Positions 23,060 to 34,907 of a DNA stretch of 64,000 nucleotides are shown in pieces. The notes below the pieces were generated by a model. The model saw nothing but the letters and a program-made list of their open reading frames with translations. It searched no databases and was not told the origin of the DNA. Source of the stretch: Stomoxys calcitrans (Eukaryota > Arthropoda > Insecta > Diptera > Muscidae); NCBI RefSeq assembly GCF_963082655.1, contig NC_081553.1, forward strand, positions 226,103,070 to 226,167,069, in the 5' to 3' direction. Positions within the stretch are counted from its first letter, which is position 1, and each line of letters starts with the position of its first letter. A program made the translations under genes and the position numbers.

Positions 23060-24835
23060 GCCCTTTTTCTTGAAGTTTGAAGCAGTGAGACCTTTGTAAC
23101 AGAATTTGGCTCCTCAACATCCATAGTTTTATTCTGCACTCTTAACGAATACATAGAAACGACAAGAAGTGAAATAATTTTGAGTTATCCCCGGCGATTT
23201 TTTCAGTAAATAACTTGGTACTTATATGTTGGAAAAACCTATCAATTTTGGTAGGGATATACCAAAAACGGTAACACTGATGGTGACATGTTCGTTCACA
23301 ATGTCGCTTAAAATGTCATGCATGATTTCCGCGACAACTATATGAAAATGTCACCTATGATTTGTATGAGCTGTCGGCTATATGTCTTCAGCGATTTAAT
23401 TGATGACGCGCCCTGCGGGTATAGATACGATTTCTATGTAATTTTTCATCTATTCGGTTTCAAAATACAGCTTAAGCATTTAGACGAATGTAACTTTTGT
23501 TGTACCTACCTAACTAAACTTTCGCTCTGTTTTTAAATGAAAAAAAAACAAAAAACCATTACAAATGCAAAAATACTGCGCAAAATCATGGTTGTTCTCA
23601 TTGTGATGAAAACAATAATTGGCCAAACAACTCTTCCGGCTAATAATTATGGTATAAAACTAACATACATACATACTAGCATGTGTTTGTGTGTCTGCAT
23701 CTACATTTTTATGTACCTACTTCCTTTTTTTAAGTTGACCCCCTGTTAACATTTTTTATTTAATCTTTTTGTTTTCATGCTTAAACTTTCTCATTTTTCC
23801 CATTATGGCATTTTAACACTGGTTACGCTTGAATTTAAACTTTAAACCAAGCGCGAACAAAAAAAAGCGCATTTCCTATCTACCAAACTCCAAAGAAAAA
23901 AACCCAAACCATGGATGCCTTACTGCTGCTCATGCGTACCCACACACCCGTAATGCCGGCAAACTAGTCTGTCTAGCGGATGGTTGACGGTGAGTCATCA
24001 CCCTCAAAAATCTCATGGACGAATGCAGACGAAAATAAAATTTCAGACAGAAAAGCCCAACACCTCCAAACCAGCGACAAAACAAATGCAAATAAATTTC
24101 AACAATTAGACCTTAAAGTCAACAAATAAATTGCGTAATCGCAAAAGCAGCAACAACACCATCTACAATAGCTAAAAAAAGTGTAAGCTGTCAAACTGGG
24201 CTACTTTTGCACAACTCACAAAGAGCGGCTGTTAGCTACAACAAAGCATTGCATATGTGTGCCTAAATGTCACTCACATCTTCATCATCATCATGAAAAG
24301 CAACAACAACAACAACAACCTCACAATTCCATTGAATTACGCAAAAGCAACTAAAGTTGGAATTTTAAGCATGCCAGAAGGAGGTTATCATTGATAATTG
24401 GTAAGTCCACAAAAAAGCGATTTTATGATTCATTCATTGTTTATTATAGGTAGTCAATACTAACAAAAGAGCTGTTATAACAGTAATAAGTAGCTCTCTT
24501 TTTGATAAATTTTGTGTTGACACCACTTACGCAAATCCTTGGGGTCTTTAGCAATTGCTTCAAGGCAAATATTTTTATTTTTAAATTGAACTCAATTCAA
24601 GTTGTAAGTCATTGTAATGTGCTAAATGTGACAAAAGTATAATCTTTACATTGCATTACATTGTAATATATTTTCAATTATTTATTGGTAACCACTTCAG
24701 TGTTGTTACCAACTGCGAAAAATACTTTTCTAAAGTACTGATGCAGAACAAAGAGAACTAAGTATAAGAGATTTATTTTGTAGTGGTTTATTGAACAATT
24801 TGATGTTTTGAAAATTTAGGTTAAAATTTTATACT
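23060..24835. other. Gene-free, mostly unique sequence
   Basis: Contains a CAACAA run near 24303-24320 and AT-rich DNA. No exon with a convincing splice context was found. Some parts (23880-24360) are less AT-biased and could be regulatory, but there is no direct evidence. Confidence 0.3.
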
Positions 24836-24837
24836 TT

Positions 24838-25893
24838 TTATTCCCACCACCACCGTAGGATAGAGGATATATTCATTTAGTCACTCCGTTTGCAACACAT
24901 CGAAATATCAATTTCCGACCCTACAAAGTATATATGTATATTTCGGATCGTCGTAAAATTTCAAGACGAATTAACGATGTCCGTGTGTCTGTCCGTCCGT
25001 CTGTTGTAATCACTCTACAGCCTTCAAAAATGGAGATATTGAGCTGAAATTTGGCACAGATACCCCTTTTTGATGCACGTTCTTGAACAGGCCAAATTGG
25101 ACCATATGTGGATATGGCTGCTATATAGACCGATCTGCCGATAAAGGCTCTAATGCCCATAAATGCTTTATTTTTCATTCTATTTCGCTGAAATTAGAAA
25201 CAGTGAGTAGTTTAAGGCTTCCCGGCATCCGACCCAAATATGGTTCAGTTCGGACTATATTTAGATATAGCTGCCTTTTATATATTTGCCGATAAAGGGT
25301 TTGAAGGCTATAAAAGGTCTATTTATTACCCGATTTCAAATTTGAAACAGTGGGTTATTTTAAGCCTCCCGATATCTAACGTAAATATGGATAAAATCGG
25401 ACTATGTTTAGATATAGCTGCCATATGGACCGATCTTGCCGGTAAAGGGTCTGAAGCCCATTAAAGCTTAATTTATTACCCAATTTCGCTTAAATTTGAA
25501 AGAGTGGGTTATTTTAGGTCTTCCGACATCTGATCTTAACATGGTCCAGATCGGACTATATTCAGATATAGCTGCCGTACAGACCGATCTCCCGATAAAA
25601 GGTCTGAAACCCATAAAAGCTTTATTTTTTTAACCGATTTCGCTGAAATTTGAAACAATGACTATTTTTACGCTTCCCAACATTCGACTGTCATAAAGAC
25701 CGATATGCCGGCTAAGGGTCTGAAGCTCATAAAAGCTTTATTTATTACCCGAAATTCAACAGTGATTTATATTTATTAGACCACTCAATGTCCGTTCCGA
25801 ATTTGGGTGTATAAGGTATCCAATTTTCACCGGATTGTGACGATATGGGAATTACATATATATCCGAGGTGGTGGGCCTTTTTACTTGTTTTT
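24838..25893 (+). repeat. R1-related repeat (lower-identity subtype)
   Basis: Left end ttattcccaccaccaccgta and tccgtccgtctgttgtaatc, then modules with gatatagctgccatatggac and cgataaagggtctgaa. The right end is ccgaggtggtgggccttttt. This subtype matches the copy at 58745-59407. Confidence 0.7.
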
Positions 25894-26053
25894 ATTGCCT
25901 CAACATGTTCCGATATTTAATTTTTCGTCCAATAATGCAGACATGTGCCGCAAAATCCCGCCTTTGTAGAAAAGAGCAAAATAGTAGATAATTTTTTATG
26001 AGTTAAGTTTTTCCGGTTGGCAGCAGACTTTTAACTTTTAACAGTAAGTTGAC

Positions 26054-26786
26054 ACCAAGTTGAATTGGACTAACCACATAAATCGAGCTTCCGGCAAAAT
26101 TCATGGCATGTTGAGAAACCTATGGAAATTACGTACATCGACTCCTCAAGATATTCGCTTATTGCTTGCTAAAACGTATTTAATCCCAACGCTTCTCTAT
26201 GGATGTGAAGTTTTTGCATGCTGCGGTTATAATGACACAAGGACACTTAATGTTGCCTATAATAATATTGCAAGATATGTCTTTAACAAAGGAAGAAGGG
26301 AAAGAATTTCGGAGTTTTCATACCAAATTTTTAATGTCCAATTTGACAACTATCTTAAAATCAAATGTCTATTACAACTGCATAAAATAATTTATACACA
26401 AGTACCTCCTTATCTGTACAATCGTTTACAGTTCGCAAGATCCAATAGAGGAAAAAAACTAATTCTACCCAGATTTAGAAAACTTTCTTCAGAACGACAA
26501 TTCTACATAGGCACACCACGTCTTTGGAACTCGCTCCCCAATAATATTCAATTGTTAAGCAATGCTTCCGCCTTTAAAACTGAACTTTTTAAATTTTATG
26601 CTTGATTTATATAATCGTTTTTCATATTCAACCTATATAATGTTAATTCTTACCATAATTACTCTATAATTATTCTTTAAGTATCGTTTGCATTTTTTGT
26701 GTGTTCACTTTTAATTCTAGTACAGTCAATTATAAGATATTTCATCTTGTTGTACTAGTAATGTCAATAAATAAATCAAATCAAAT
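26054..26786 (+). mobile_element. 5'-truncated LINE: reverse transcriptase C-terminus
   Basis: An open frame of 181 codons (26060-26605) carries LLLAKTYLIPTLLYGCEVF, the end of the RT domain and thumb of fly LINEs, then NRGKKLILPRFRKL and TPRLWNSLP, ending FYA and a stop. A 180-bp 3' UTR ends in ataaataaatcaaatcaaat, a short repeat tail typical of LINE insertion. The frame is undamaged, suggesting a fairly young insertion. Confidence 0.85.
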
Positions 26787-26837
26787 CAGCACTGGTTGTG
26801 AAAGTAAAAGTGCAAAGAGGATGAGAAAAAGAGAAGC

Positions 26838-26925
26838 ATTTTTGTCATCTCAAAACTTTACATCAAATCTCAAGCTTATAGGTGTCAGTAATTATTTTAT
26901 TTTTCTTCAAAACAAGCAAATTTTA
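26838..26925 (+). repeat. Dispersed repeat, copy A
   Basis: Sequence with tctcaaaactttacatcaaa, caagcttataggtgtc and taattattttatttttc matches 34395-34560. Function unknown. Confidence 0.5.
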
Positions 26926-26927
26926 AC

Positions 26928-26996
26928 CATGAACATTCCACTAAGGAACAGGGGCAAACTTCTCACGTATCAATGAGTGCAGTCCGATTCAAGTTC
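26928..26996 (-). mobile_element. SINE 3' fragment
   Basis: Only the last about 70 bp of the SINE (catgaacattccactaagga, ggggcaaacttctcac) remain. Confidence 0.7.
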
Positions 26997-26999
26997 TGT

Positions 27000-29035
27000 C
27001 ATAGCCAATAAATGTAAAGTAAGTACATTGTCGCAAAAGTATACCATGTTTTGTCAGATATTCAAATGAGTTTAAAAAGAATTGTTTGTCGGATTTTGAT
27101 GATACTTTAAAAGATATCGCGCATAAGAAATGCAGAGTTAATATGTTTTTAGGTCCACTTTTATTCATTTATTAAATATACTGTCCTTAACCTTTCAACT
27201 TTACAACTGATGCAGCCTAATTTAAACAATTACCTTTAGCACACTCACTCCTATTGCTTTATCAAATTGAGACTAACGGTTTGTATTCTTTCCAGTCTCA
27301 TTTCGTTTCATTATTGTTCGACATTATCTCATTTAAGTGCTGGTATTTCCAGTGTCATTATTTAATTTAAGTGTTAAAATCTCATTCGTTATTGTGAACA
27401 ATTCAATGCAAAACTTTATGGCATTACTTGAAACAAGTAAAAACAAAGCAAATAGGAATTTTTCCTTATTGAAAGTACAATAATTAATAGTGAGTTATTG
27501 AAAATTTTTAAATATTTTTGCACTAGATAAGTAGTAGGCCATTGACAATTGCAGTGTAAAGGGTTGTAACGACTATAGCTTAGTTTTGAATAATGACACC
27601 ATATGTTTAGTAAACGGCGATAGCAAAAGGCCATAAGATTAGCCTCTTAGCTAATCGGGTATAGCATTTTTCACCCTACCAACTAAGCGAGAAAATACGC
27701 TTAATGGGAAAATAAAACACCTTTAAAGTTAAATTTAAATGGAAAAATTTTCAATTTTTAAAGTTTACATTGAAATTTTTATGATCTGGATTTAACTAAA
27801 TCCAAAAACAAATCCTGTCCGTTTACTTTGGGTTTTTTGGGGTTTAAGTGGCATACACAAGTTCTTGAAAACAGTTGCATATTTTGGTACTTTTATCGAT
27901 AATCCAGCCATGAAATCGGGTTTATTCCTGCAAACATGGGATTTATTTTTGTATGGTTAAACCTGCGAAAAACACAGGATTTAGCACTTAAATCTCAAAA
28001 TGGCCATAAATACGGATTCAGTGACCAATGTAAGTGAGTCTAAGTGAGCCTGATTACATACAGATATAATCAAATCTAATCTTATCATAACCCCTTTAAC
28101 ATCTAATCTTACACACTTCGTCTACCACGCACAACTTAACAGTATAAACTTTCTTTTGGCGCCCACTGTTCTCTTCTTACAATTCAACTGCATGTCCAAT
28201 GATCAACTGATGAATGTTGTTTGGCTAAAAAGAGAATGCAACAAAATAAGTTGAAAGAGCGCACGAACAAAAGAGAGCAAATTGAGACGTCTTTACAAAA
28301 ACAAGCTTTTGCTTGGTTTTGATTGTAGGTTTACCCGTATAAGGTAATTACCTTAACAAACAGCAAGCAGTCCGTCCGACTCAAAGTTTAAGCTTGCGTC
28401 ATAAAAACCGAATCATTGTTTGTTGGGGTTTTCCCATAAATATGTATGAGCATGAGTGGCGCGTACACACACACATTGATATCAACAGATGGTTGAGAAA
28501 AAAGAAGAGCCAATTACAAAACTCAACCACTTATTACACAGTTGTAAAGAAACTTAAATAGAGATTACACATATGGAGGTTTAACAAAGAAAACTCTTTT
28601 TATAAAATAGGTCAAGCTTTTGCATATCAGTGGTATAAAATGGTAAGAAATGAATAAAAAAATACGCTGGTGAGTGTAGTTATAGCCGAAAACTCACCAA
28701 GTTTTTGGGTAAAGTATCAAGTTTTCACTGAATGTCAGAAATTGGAGCGCAGAAAATCGAGGCGATTTTTACTATAAACGCGTTTAATAGAGAAGTGTAG
28801 CGTAGGTGTTGTAACACTGTTTAACATTTCACTTATTTTTATTTACATTTTATATTGTAATTTTGAGCTTGAAACCGTATTTATAATTATTATGAAGAGA
28901 TTAATGACGTACTCACATACATATATATATATAAGTGTGTGTTTAAAGATTGTACTCAACTCATGGCAATAATTATTTGCGGTCGGCTTATAGACCAGTG
29001 GTGCCAATCTAGCTGATTTTTTCTCGAATTATTTT
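27000..29035. other. Gene-free AT-rich sequence
   Basis: No repeat family, splice-supported exon or RNA gene recognised in this 2-kb stretch. Confidence 0.35.
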
Positions 29036-29039
29036 TTAG

Positions 29040-29360
29040 AACTTATGGTGAAATGTGGGGAAAATAATGATAGGTTGGGGCATTTCCTATATCATCCCCT
29101 GGCTTTCGCGGCTAACAGACACCGGTACTTAAGTGGGGACACGATACCAGACATGAACCAACTTGGGGGAAGTGGTATGGAAAACAATTAAGGATTTTGT
29201 AAGAAGCACGGAATTCCTAACTTAAAATTTTCTTTTTCTAGGTTACCTTTTATTTCTTTTAGTTTTTAGAGCGCAAAACAAGCCGATTACTGGCTAAGGT
29301 GTATGTCCATAGTGGCATGAGGCGGATGAATATCTGCAACCTCTTTTTAACCCAACCTAG
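29040..29360 (+). mobile_element. LINE 3' end, zinc-knuckle family
   Basis: Remnants of the LINE C-terminus (GDTIPDMNQL-type residues around 29135-29165) are followed by the 3' UTR gagcgcaaaacaagccgatt. The same tail occurs inverted at 58175-58300, and the coding end in better shape at 55440-56206 (-). Confidence 0.55.
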
Positions 29361-29592
29361 CCTAATAGTGATCTCGGTTAAGCATAAAAGCCAAGCATTT
29401 TTTTTGACATGTTGCACTGAAATCAAAATTTTGTGTTCGTTTGTCCAAAAAAAAAATGTAATCCCACCACCGGTTGTAGTTTTCGTTTGTAATGGTGTTG
29501 CCTTCAGAGAGTGGAAAAATGTTCCATTTCTTACACCGTTCCAAGTCTACGGTGGAGAATGTCGCACTTAAACTTATAAAAAATAAATATAT

Positions 29593-29830
29593 AAAATGGA
29601 AAAAGTGAAAGCGTTTGATTTAGCTAACGGCATATTAGATGCATTGCTAGAAAATTCCTTCATCCGAAGATGAGGATGCGATTTTTAGCATATTATTTGA
29701 CCGAAATGACAACGTATGGACATGTGAACATATTTCATGGAAAATGCAAAAAGTGTAACACTATGAGAGGGTTGGGGCGACATTTGCAAAATGTTGTCCC
29801 GTATAAGTGCAACATTAGAAATCACCATAA
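29593..29830 (+). pseudogene. Transposase-like N-terminal remnant (possibly PIF/Harbinger)
   Basis: From ATG near 29596 the plus strand reads MEKVKAFDLANGILDALLEN, then a frameshift into acidic EDEDAIF and FDRNDN. The acidic start is reminiscent of HARBI1-like transposases in insects, a weak recollection-based match. Frame is broken within 60 codons. Confidence 0.3.
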
Positions 29831-29879
29831 GCTCTTGACTTAATTTTCTATAAACTATTCGATTTTAAAAAAATTTATG

Positions 29880-30130
29880 TGAATATGTAATTTGGCAAAA
29901 CTTTCTGGCGAAAAATATAAATATATTGTTTTTCGAAAATGTTAACGCTAATTTAAAAAAAAATCACGAAATTTTCGTTGAAGACCAAACTTAAACATAA
30001 CATATAAGAAACCATTAAGATTTTCTACGAATAAAATTTTTTTTATAAATTTCTATGAAAATCAAATTTAACCAAAATATTCTGTGACGACAAATTTTTC
30101 TTTTAAATGATAATTTGATAAAATTTAACG
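29880..30130. repeat. R3 AT-rich degenerate array
   Basis: Degenerate units built on aaattttgt/caaaatttt with a period near 30 bp, as in the much longer array 38350-40345. Confidence 0.45.
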
Positions 30131-30146
30131 ATACTAATAACAAATA

Positions 30147-31153
30147 AGAGCGTGCTAAGTTCGGTCGGACCGAATCTTAAATACCCTCCACCATGGATCG
30201 CATTTGTCGAGTTCTTTGCGAGGTATCTCTTTTTAGGCGAACAAAGAATAATGAATAAGAACTGTTATGCTATTGGAGCTATATCAAATTATAGTCCGAT
30301 TCGAACTATTAATGAATTGAATGCTGAACATTGTAGAAAGCATTGGGTAATATTTCAGTCAATTTGTATGAGAATTGCGCCTTGTAGGGGCTTAAGAAGC
30401 ATAATCGGGAGATCGGTAGCTCGATTCAGACCACATTAGACACGTATGTTGAAGGTCATGGGAGAAGCCGTTGTACAGAATTCTGCCAAATCGGATGAGA
30501 ATTGCGCCCTCTAAAGGCTTAAGAAGTCAAGATCCCAGATCGGTTTATATGGCAGCTACACCAGGTTATAGACCGATTTAAACCATACTTAGCACAGTTG
30601 TAGGAAGTGATACCAAAACATCTCATGCAAAATTTCAGTCAAATCGGATTGCAGTCAAATTCAGTCAAATCGAATTGCGCCCTCTAGAGGCTCAATAAGT
30701 CAAGAACCAAGATCGGTTTACATGGCAGCTATATCAAAACATGGATCGATTTGGCCCATTTACAATCCCAACCGACCTACACTACACCTCATGCAAAATT
30801 TTAGTCAAATCGGACGAGAATTGCGCTCTCTAGAGGCTCAATAAGTCAAGACCCAAGATCGGTTTACATGGCAGCTATATCAAAACATGGATCGATTTGG
30901 CCCATTTACAATCCCAACCGACCTACACTAATAAAAAGATGACCCAAGATCGGTTGCCACGTAAGCTATAACAAAACATGGATCGATTTGGCCCATTTAA
31001 AATCCTAACGGATCTACACTAATAAGAATTATTTGTGCAAAATTTCAAGCGCTTGGCTTTACTCCTTCGAAAGCTAGCGTGCTTTCGACAGACAGACGGA
31101 GAGATGCGTCTCGCATATTTCGAGGTCCCCCATCCTATGGTGGAGGGTATAAA
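30147..31153 (-). repeat. R1 repeat, both ends present, minus orientation
   Basis: Starts agagcgtgctaagttcgg and aaataccctccaccatggat; ends ccatcctatggtggagggta. It includes gctagcgtgctttcgacaga and the cagacagacggagag block that in another copy has expanded into a microsatellite. Confidence 0.8.
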
Positions 31154-31154
31154 A

Positions 31155-31445
31155 ATAAAAAAATCAGTTTTTAGAGAAATTTCCCACAAGAATTAAATAT
31201 TAAATTTTTTTTAAGAAAAAAAGTTTGAAAACTTTCAACAAAAATCAAAATTTTCTTAAAATTTCTTTAATTTTGTGGAAATTTCTTAAATTTTGTGGAA
31301 ATTACTATGAAATTAAAATTTAAAGAAAAGTTTTTGTGAATTCAAATTTGTGAAGAAATTTGAAATGTTGACGAAATTTAGCAATATTTAAAAAAATAAG
31401 TTGATAAGAATTAGATTTTTTCTAAGAATTTAAAAAATATATCCC
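31155..31445. repeat. R3 AT-rich degenerate array
   Basis: Same aaatttctt/aaattttgtgg style units as other R3 arrays, directly abutting the R1 terminus. Confidence 0.45.
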
Positions 31446-31549
31446 TGTGGCGCTATTTTGTTCTTATCTCATAAAATAAATAAATATTATTTTTTTTTTC
31501 ATACCTATATTGTCTAGGTTAGAGGATTCATAATCACAAAACTTTCTTC

Positions 31550-31735
31550 AAAAGGTACTTCCCGGGTCAAATTTTTGACATATTTGTAATCTACTCGTTA
31601 ATACTATTCGTTTCATGTCCTATATTTGCAAACTTCCCATCGAGTGGGATTTTAGTCACTCGGAGGTTCCACGGACCTTTATCCCGGAAACGAACTTCAG
31701 ATTCGTGTTCCTGGGCCCAAACCACATCTGCAAAT
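31550..31735 (+). repeat. R2-like fragment
   Basis: Phrases cttcagattcgtgttcctgg and gtaatctactcgttaatact are decayed R2 modules. Confidence 0.35.
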
Positions 31736-31739
31736 GCAA

Positions 31740-32335
31740 ATTTGCCCCATGAATATTCCATTAAGGAACATGGGCAAATTTTTCACATATCGTTTAGTGA
31801 TAGCCGATTCAATTTTTGCCTCAATGATAAGGGCCTCCTTTTTATAGCCGAGTACGAACCAGGGCTGAGGAGTCGAGTTTTAAAGGCCGGAGTCAGACTT
31901 TGGTTCGGAGCTGAGCACGCTTGCCTCAACTTCGCACCGCTCTCCGACTTTGGCTAATTACTCCTGGCCGCAGCCCTGGTCCGAACTGCGTACCGCAGTG
32001 CGACACCTCTTTGGGGAGAAGTTTTTACATGACATAGTACCTCACTAATGTTGCCAGCATTAGGAAGGGGATAAACACCGATAACATTTTTCTCTGATGT
32101 TCTCGAACCCAAGCGTTCAGCTTCATAGGCGTACATGCCTCCCACCTAGACTCCGCAGCCCTGGTCCGAATGGCGTACCGCATTGCGGCACCTCTTTGGG
32201 GAGAAGTTTTTACATGGCATAGTACCTCACAAATGTTGCCAGCATTAGGAAGAGGATAAACACCGATAACATTTTTCTCTAATTTTGTCGTACCCAGACG
32301 TTCAGTTTCATAGGCGTACATTTCTCCCACTCACA
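31740..32335 (-). mobile_element. SINE with internal tandem duplication and a filler insert
   Basis: A SINE body starts at 31745. Filler sequence at about 31860-31975, bounded by agggctg/cagccctggtccgaa, interrupts it, and the 5' half from ccgaactgcgtaccgcagtg to the B-box region is then repeated from about 32155 to 32330. Both halves keep gttgccagcattaggaag. Confidence 0.7.
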
Positions 32336-32359
32336 TCTACATACCAAATATCAACGAAA

Positions 32360-32557
32360 TCAGAGGTGCGCCCAATAAACGTTTTTAAGTTTTTTTTCGA
32401 AAATTTCTATAGAAAACATATTTGTCCAAAACCAATTTTGATTTTCTGTAAAATTTTCTATAAAAATCTTAATTTACAAAAATTTTCTATTAAATTAAAA
32501 TTTTGAGGAAATTAAAAAAAAAACTAAATTTTCTTAAAAAAGTTAAATTTTAATAAA
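32360..32557. repeat. R3 AT-rich degenerate array
   Basis: Units such as aattttctataaaaatc. The array is interrupted by the hAT MITE that follows. Confidence 0.45.
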
Positions 32558-32566
32558 AGTTCCTAT

Positions 32567-33238
32567 TAGAGGTGTCCACGTGAGTAGTCGTATCACGCGT
32601 GAGTCCCGTGATTTGTAAGTGAGATCAAAATCTAATCACGTAGCCGTGCGTCAGCGTGATTGAATTAAAATTCTTCTTCGTGCGTGAATCACGACTTACA
32701 AAGCTAATCACGACTCACGAGAAAATCACAAACCATGAGATAGATGTCACGGCTCTTAAAAAAATTAGGACTTGGTATCGGGTTGATATTTATTCTGCTT
32801 TCGGAAACTTGTTTAATTGTTTCGAGAGTGAAATTTGAAAACAATCAAATGTTTTTGTTTCCATACCAAAACACGTTATTGTTTTGTATATTTTTTTTTC
32901 GGAAATTAATAAAAAGAACTAATCATTTAAACCAATAAAATATAAAAAATTGAAGCCGACAATGGTAGCCTTAATGGTTTTGAAGGGTTGCTAATATAAT
33001 TTTGTATGCCATTTTATTCACTATAAGCAGAGTTTCGCCTATTTTCTCCTACGTTATCGCCGACGTTTGTATGAAAAAAATATTTTTCGTTTCATGGTTA
33101 AATATTTTTTCAATCGTGATTCGCAAGTTTTTCGTAAGTCGTAATTTTTTTCGTGAGTCGTGCGTGAGTAAAATTTTTGTCTCGTGAGCGTGAATAATTT
33201 TTTGCCTGAATGAAAAATCAATCACGTGCACATCTGCA
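32567..33238. mobile_element. hAT MITE with perfect 8-bp target duplication
   Basis: GTTCCTAT flanks both sides (32559-32566, 33239-33246). Termini TAGAGGTGTCCACGTGA and the inverse of TGCAGATGTGCACGTGA are imperfect inverted repeats. Subterminal regions are dense in CGTGA/TCACG motifs in both orientations, the kind of clustered site hAT transposases bind. The 672-bp interior has no transposase homology. Confidence 0.88.
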
Positions 33239-33247
33239 GTTCCTATT

Positions 33248-33370
33248 AAATTCCTTTGCCGAGTTGGTAGCGTGCTCAGTATATTAGTTTGGCGGTCATG
33301 GGTTTGATTTCTACAAAGTCTTTGGTCTACTAAAATTGTGTAAATCTGATGGCAGGCAGCCACTATAACC
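33248..33370 (+). mobile_element. Second tRNA-headed SINE family, fragment
   Basis: Head tttgccgagttggtagcgtg (A-box-like) and catgggtttgatttctac (decayed B box) are spaced as in a tRNA, followed by ggcaggcagccactataacc. Distinct from the main SINE family. Confidence 0.4.
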
Positions 33371-33399
33371 TAACCTATTTATAAAAGAAAAAAATGTTT

Positions 33400-34390
33400 G
33401 CGGCAACACTTATCACCACAACAAATTTTTGGTGTTGGTGGTAACGATCCAACAGCAAACCTCAACTTAGTGGAATTAACCACAAACTGAGAAAAAATTA
33501 CATTTTATTTACCAAACAGCAACACAAACCAACACATGCACATGTAAAGTAGCGGGTCTGGCTGGCTCAACACAATTTACTACACTTTGCTTTCGACGAC
33601 AACAGCCTTATTTTGTTTTGTTGCCTAAAAGCCATTGCTATATAAAAATAATAAAAAATAAAAAAAAAATTACAAAAATTGCGAAATTTACTTTTTTTCT
33701 TCTCTGCGAATCGGTTTGCAGCTACGTCTTTTGTACTCCCGACAATGTTTATTTTGAGGATTGTGGTGGGTATTTTACGCGATGATGATATAAGCACACG
33801 ATCGAGAGCTCCGTTAAACCGGTCCGCGTACAATGATTTTTTCTCCTTTTTGTTCAATTGCAAAAAAAAGCAGCAAACAATCAAAATGACTATGTGAAAC
33901 ACAACACTCACAAAAATACTTTAACACAAAACAAAGTTAGTGATTGATAACAGAGATTTGTTGGGTTAACACTCAAAGAGGAGACGAGACCTCGGACAAC
34001 AACAACGCAGTTGCTCGAAAATTGTTTAAAAAGAAATTACTTTGCCGCTTATACTATTTGTCTAGTCGACCAATCGCGCTTAACTAAAATCACGGTGGTG
34101 GATCAATGTCCGAGGTAAGCATTAAGCTTTGTTTTTACCGGTGTGGCCAGATTTGTGCATTGTGATTTTGAATAAACCAAACCAAAGCAAAGCTTAAACT
34201 TTAATCATGTGTGTTGGTGGTAAGCTTTGAGCAAATGTTAACATAATGCGTTTCGGCAAGGTGTTGCCACATAACGGTTCCCTTACAGTTAGTAATTGGT
34301 GATGCTTAACCTATAGGTATTGTTAATTTGCCCTAAACTCTTTTCAAGTGGTTTGCCGCGCCTATCAATAACTGTAAAGAGAATTGTAAT
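33400..34390. other. Unique-looking sequence around the candidate first exon
   Basis: No repeat family recognised. Contains the ATG-TCC-GAG|GTAAGC candidate at 34106-34114. Opposed ORFs near 33567-33911 look like chance openings. Confidence 0.3.
34106..34114 (+). CDS. Candidate first coding exon (Met-Ser-Glu) with donor site
   Basis: In a stretch free of recognised repeats, ATCAATGTCCGAG is followed at once by GTAAGC, a good splice donor at 34115. This fits a first exon whose coding part is only three codons, with the 5' UTR to the left (roughly 33900-34105). No matching second exon was identified to the right, where R1 repeats begin by 34908. Weak evidence; positional only. Confidence 0.22.
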
Positions 34391-34394
34391 AACA

Positions 34395-34560
34395 GAGACA
34401 TTTTTGTGCTCTCAAAATTTGGCAGCAAATGTCAAGCTTATATGTAGGTGCAAAGTGGACTGAAATAACATAAATTTTTGTGCTCTCAAAATTTGGAGCA
34501 AATGTCAAGCTTATAGGTGTCGGTAATTATTTTATTTTTCATCAAAGCAAGCAGCTCTGC
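34395..34560 (+). repeat. Dispersed repeat, copy B, with internal duplication
   Basis: The unit tttttgtgctctcaaaattt to gtcaagcttata occurs twice (about 34400-34448 and 34472-34520). The downstream part matches 26838-26925. Confidence 0.6.
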
Positions 34561-34907
34561 CAAAAAAAAATTTAAAAAGTCAAATTTACAGCAAAATGGA
34601 AAGAAATAAAGATACACACATTGGAAGCTACTACGACTGCCGAAACCCTAGATACATGCCATAGTTTCATTCACGGAAAGGAAATAATGCATATTTAGAA
34701 AATGCAAAGGACGTAAACTGCATACCACCGAGAGCAGAATTTCGCTATATTCCATATTCACAAGCGCCACCAACCAGTCTATGTGCGAAGTTCAAATTCG
34801 TCATGTATTTTTATTTATACATAGTTACATAGATAACTGTTTTGGTAGGGATAACAAAATTTTTTTAAACATGAAGACTCCTTCAAAGTATTTCTCCTTT
34901 CTTTTTT

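Noticed and set aside
33567..33911. Opposed ORFs of 114 and 72 codons
   Set aside because: They overlap on opposite strands, have no recognised motif, and lie in T/A-rich DNA.
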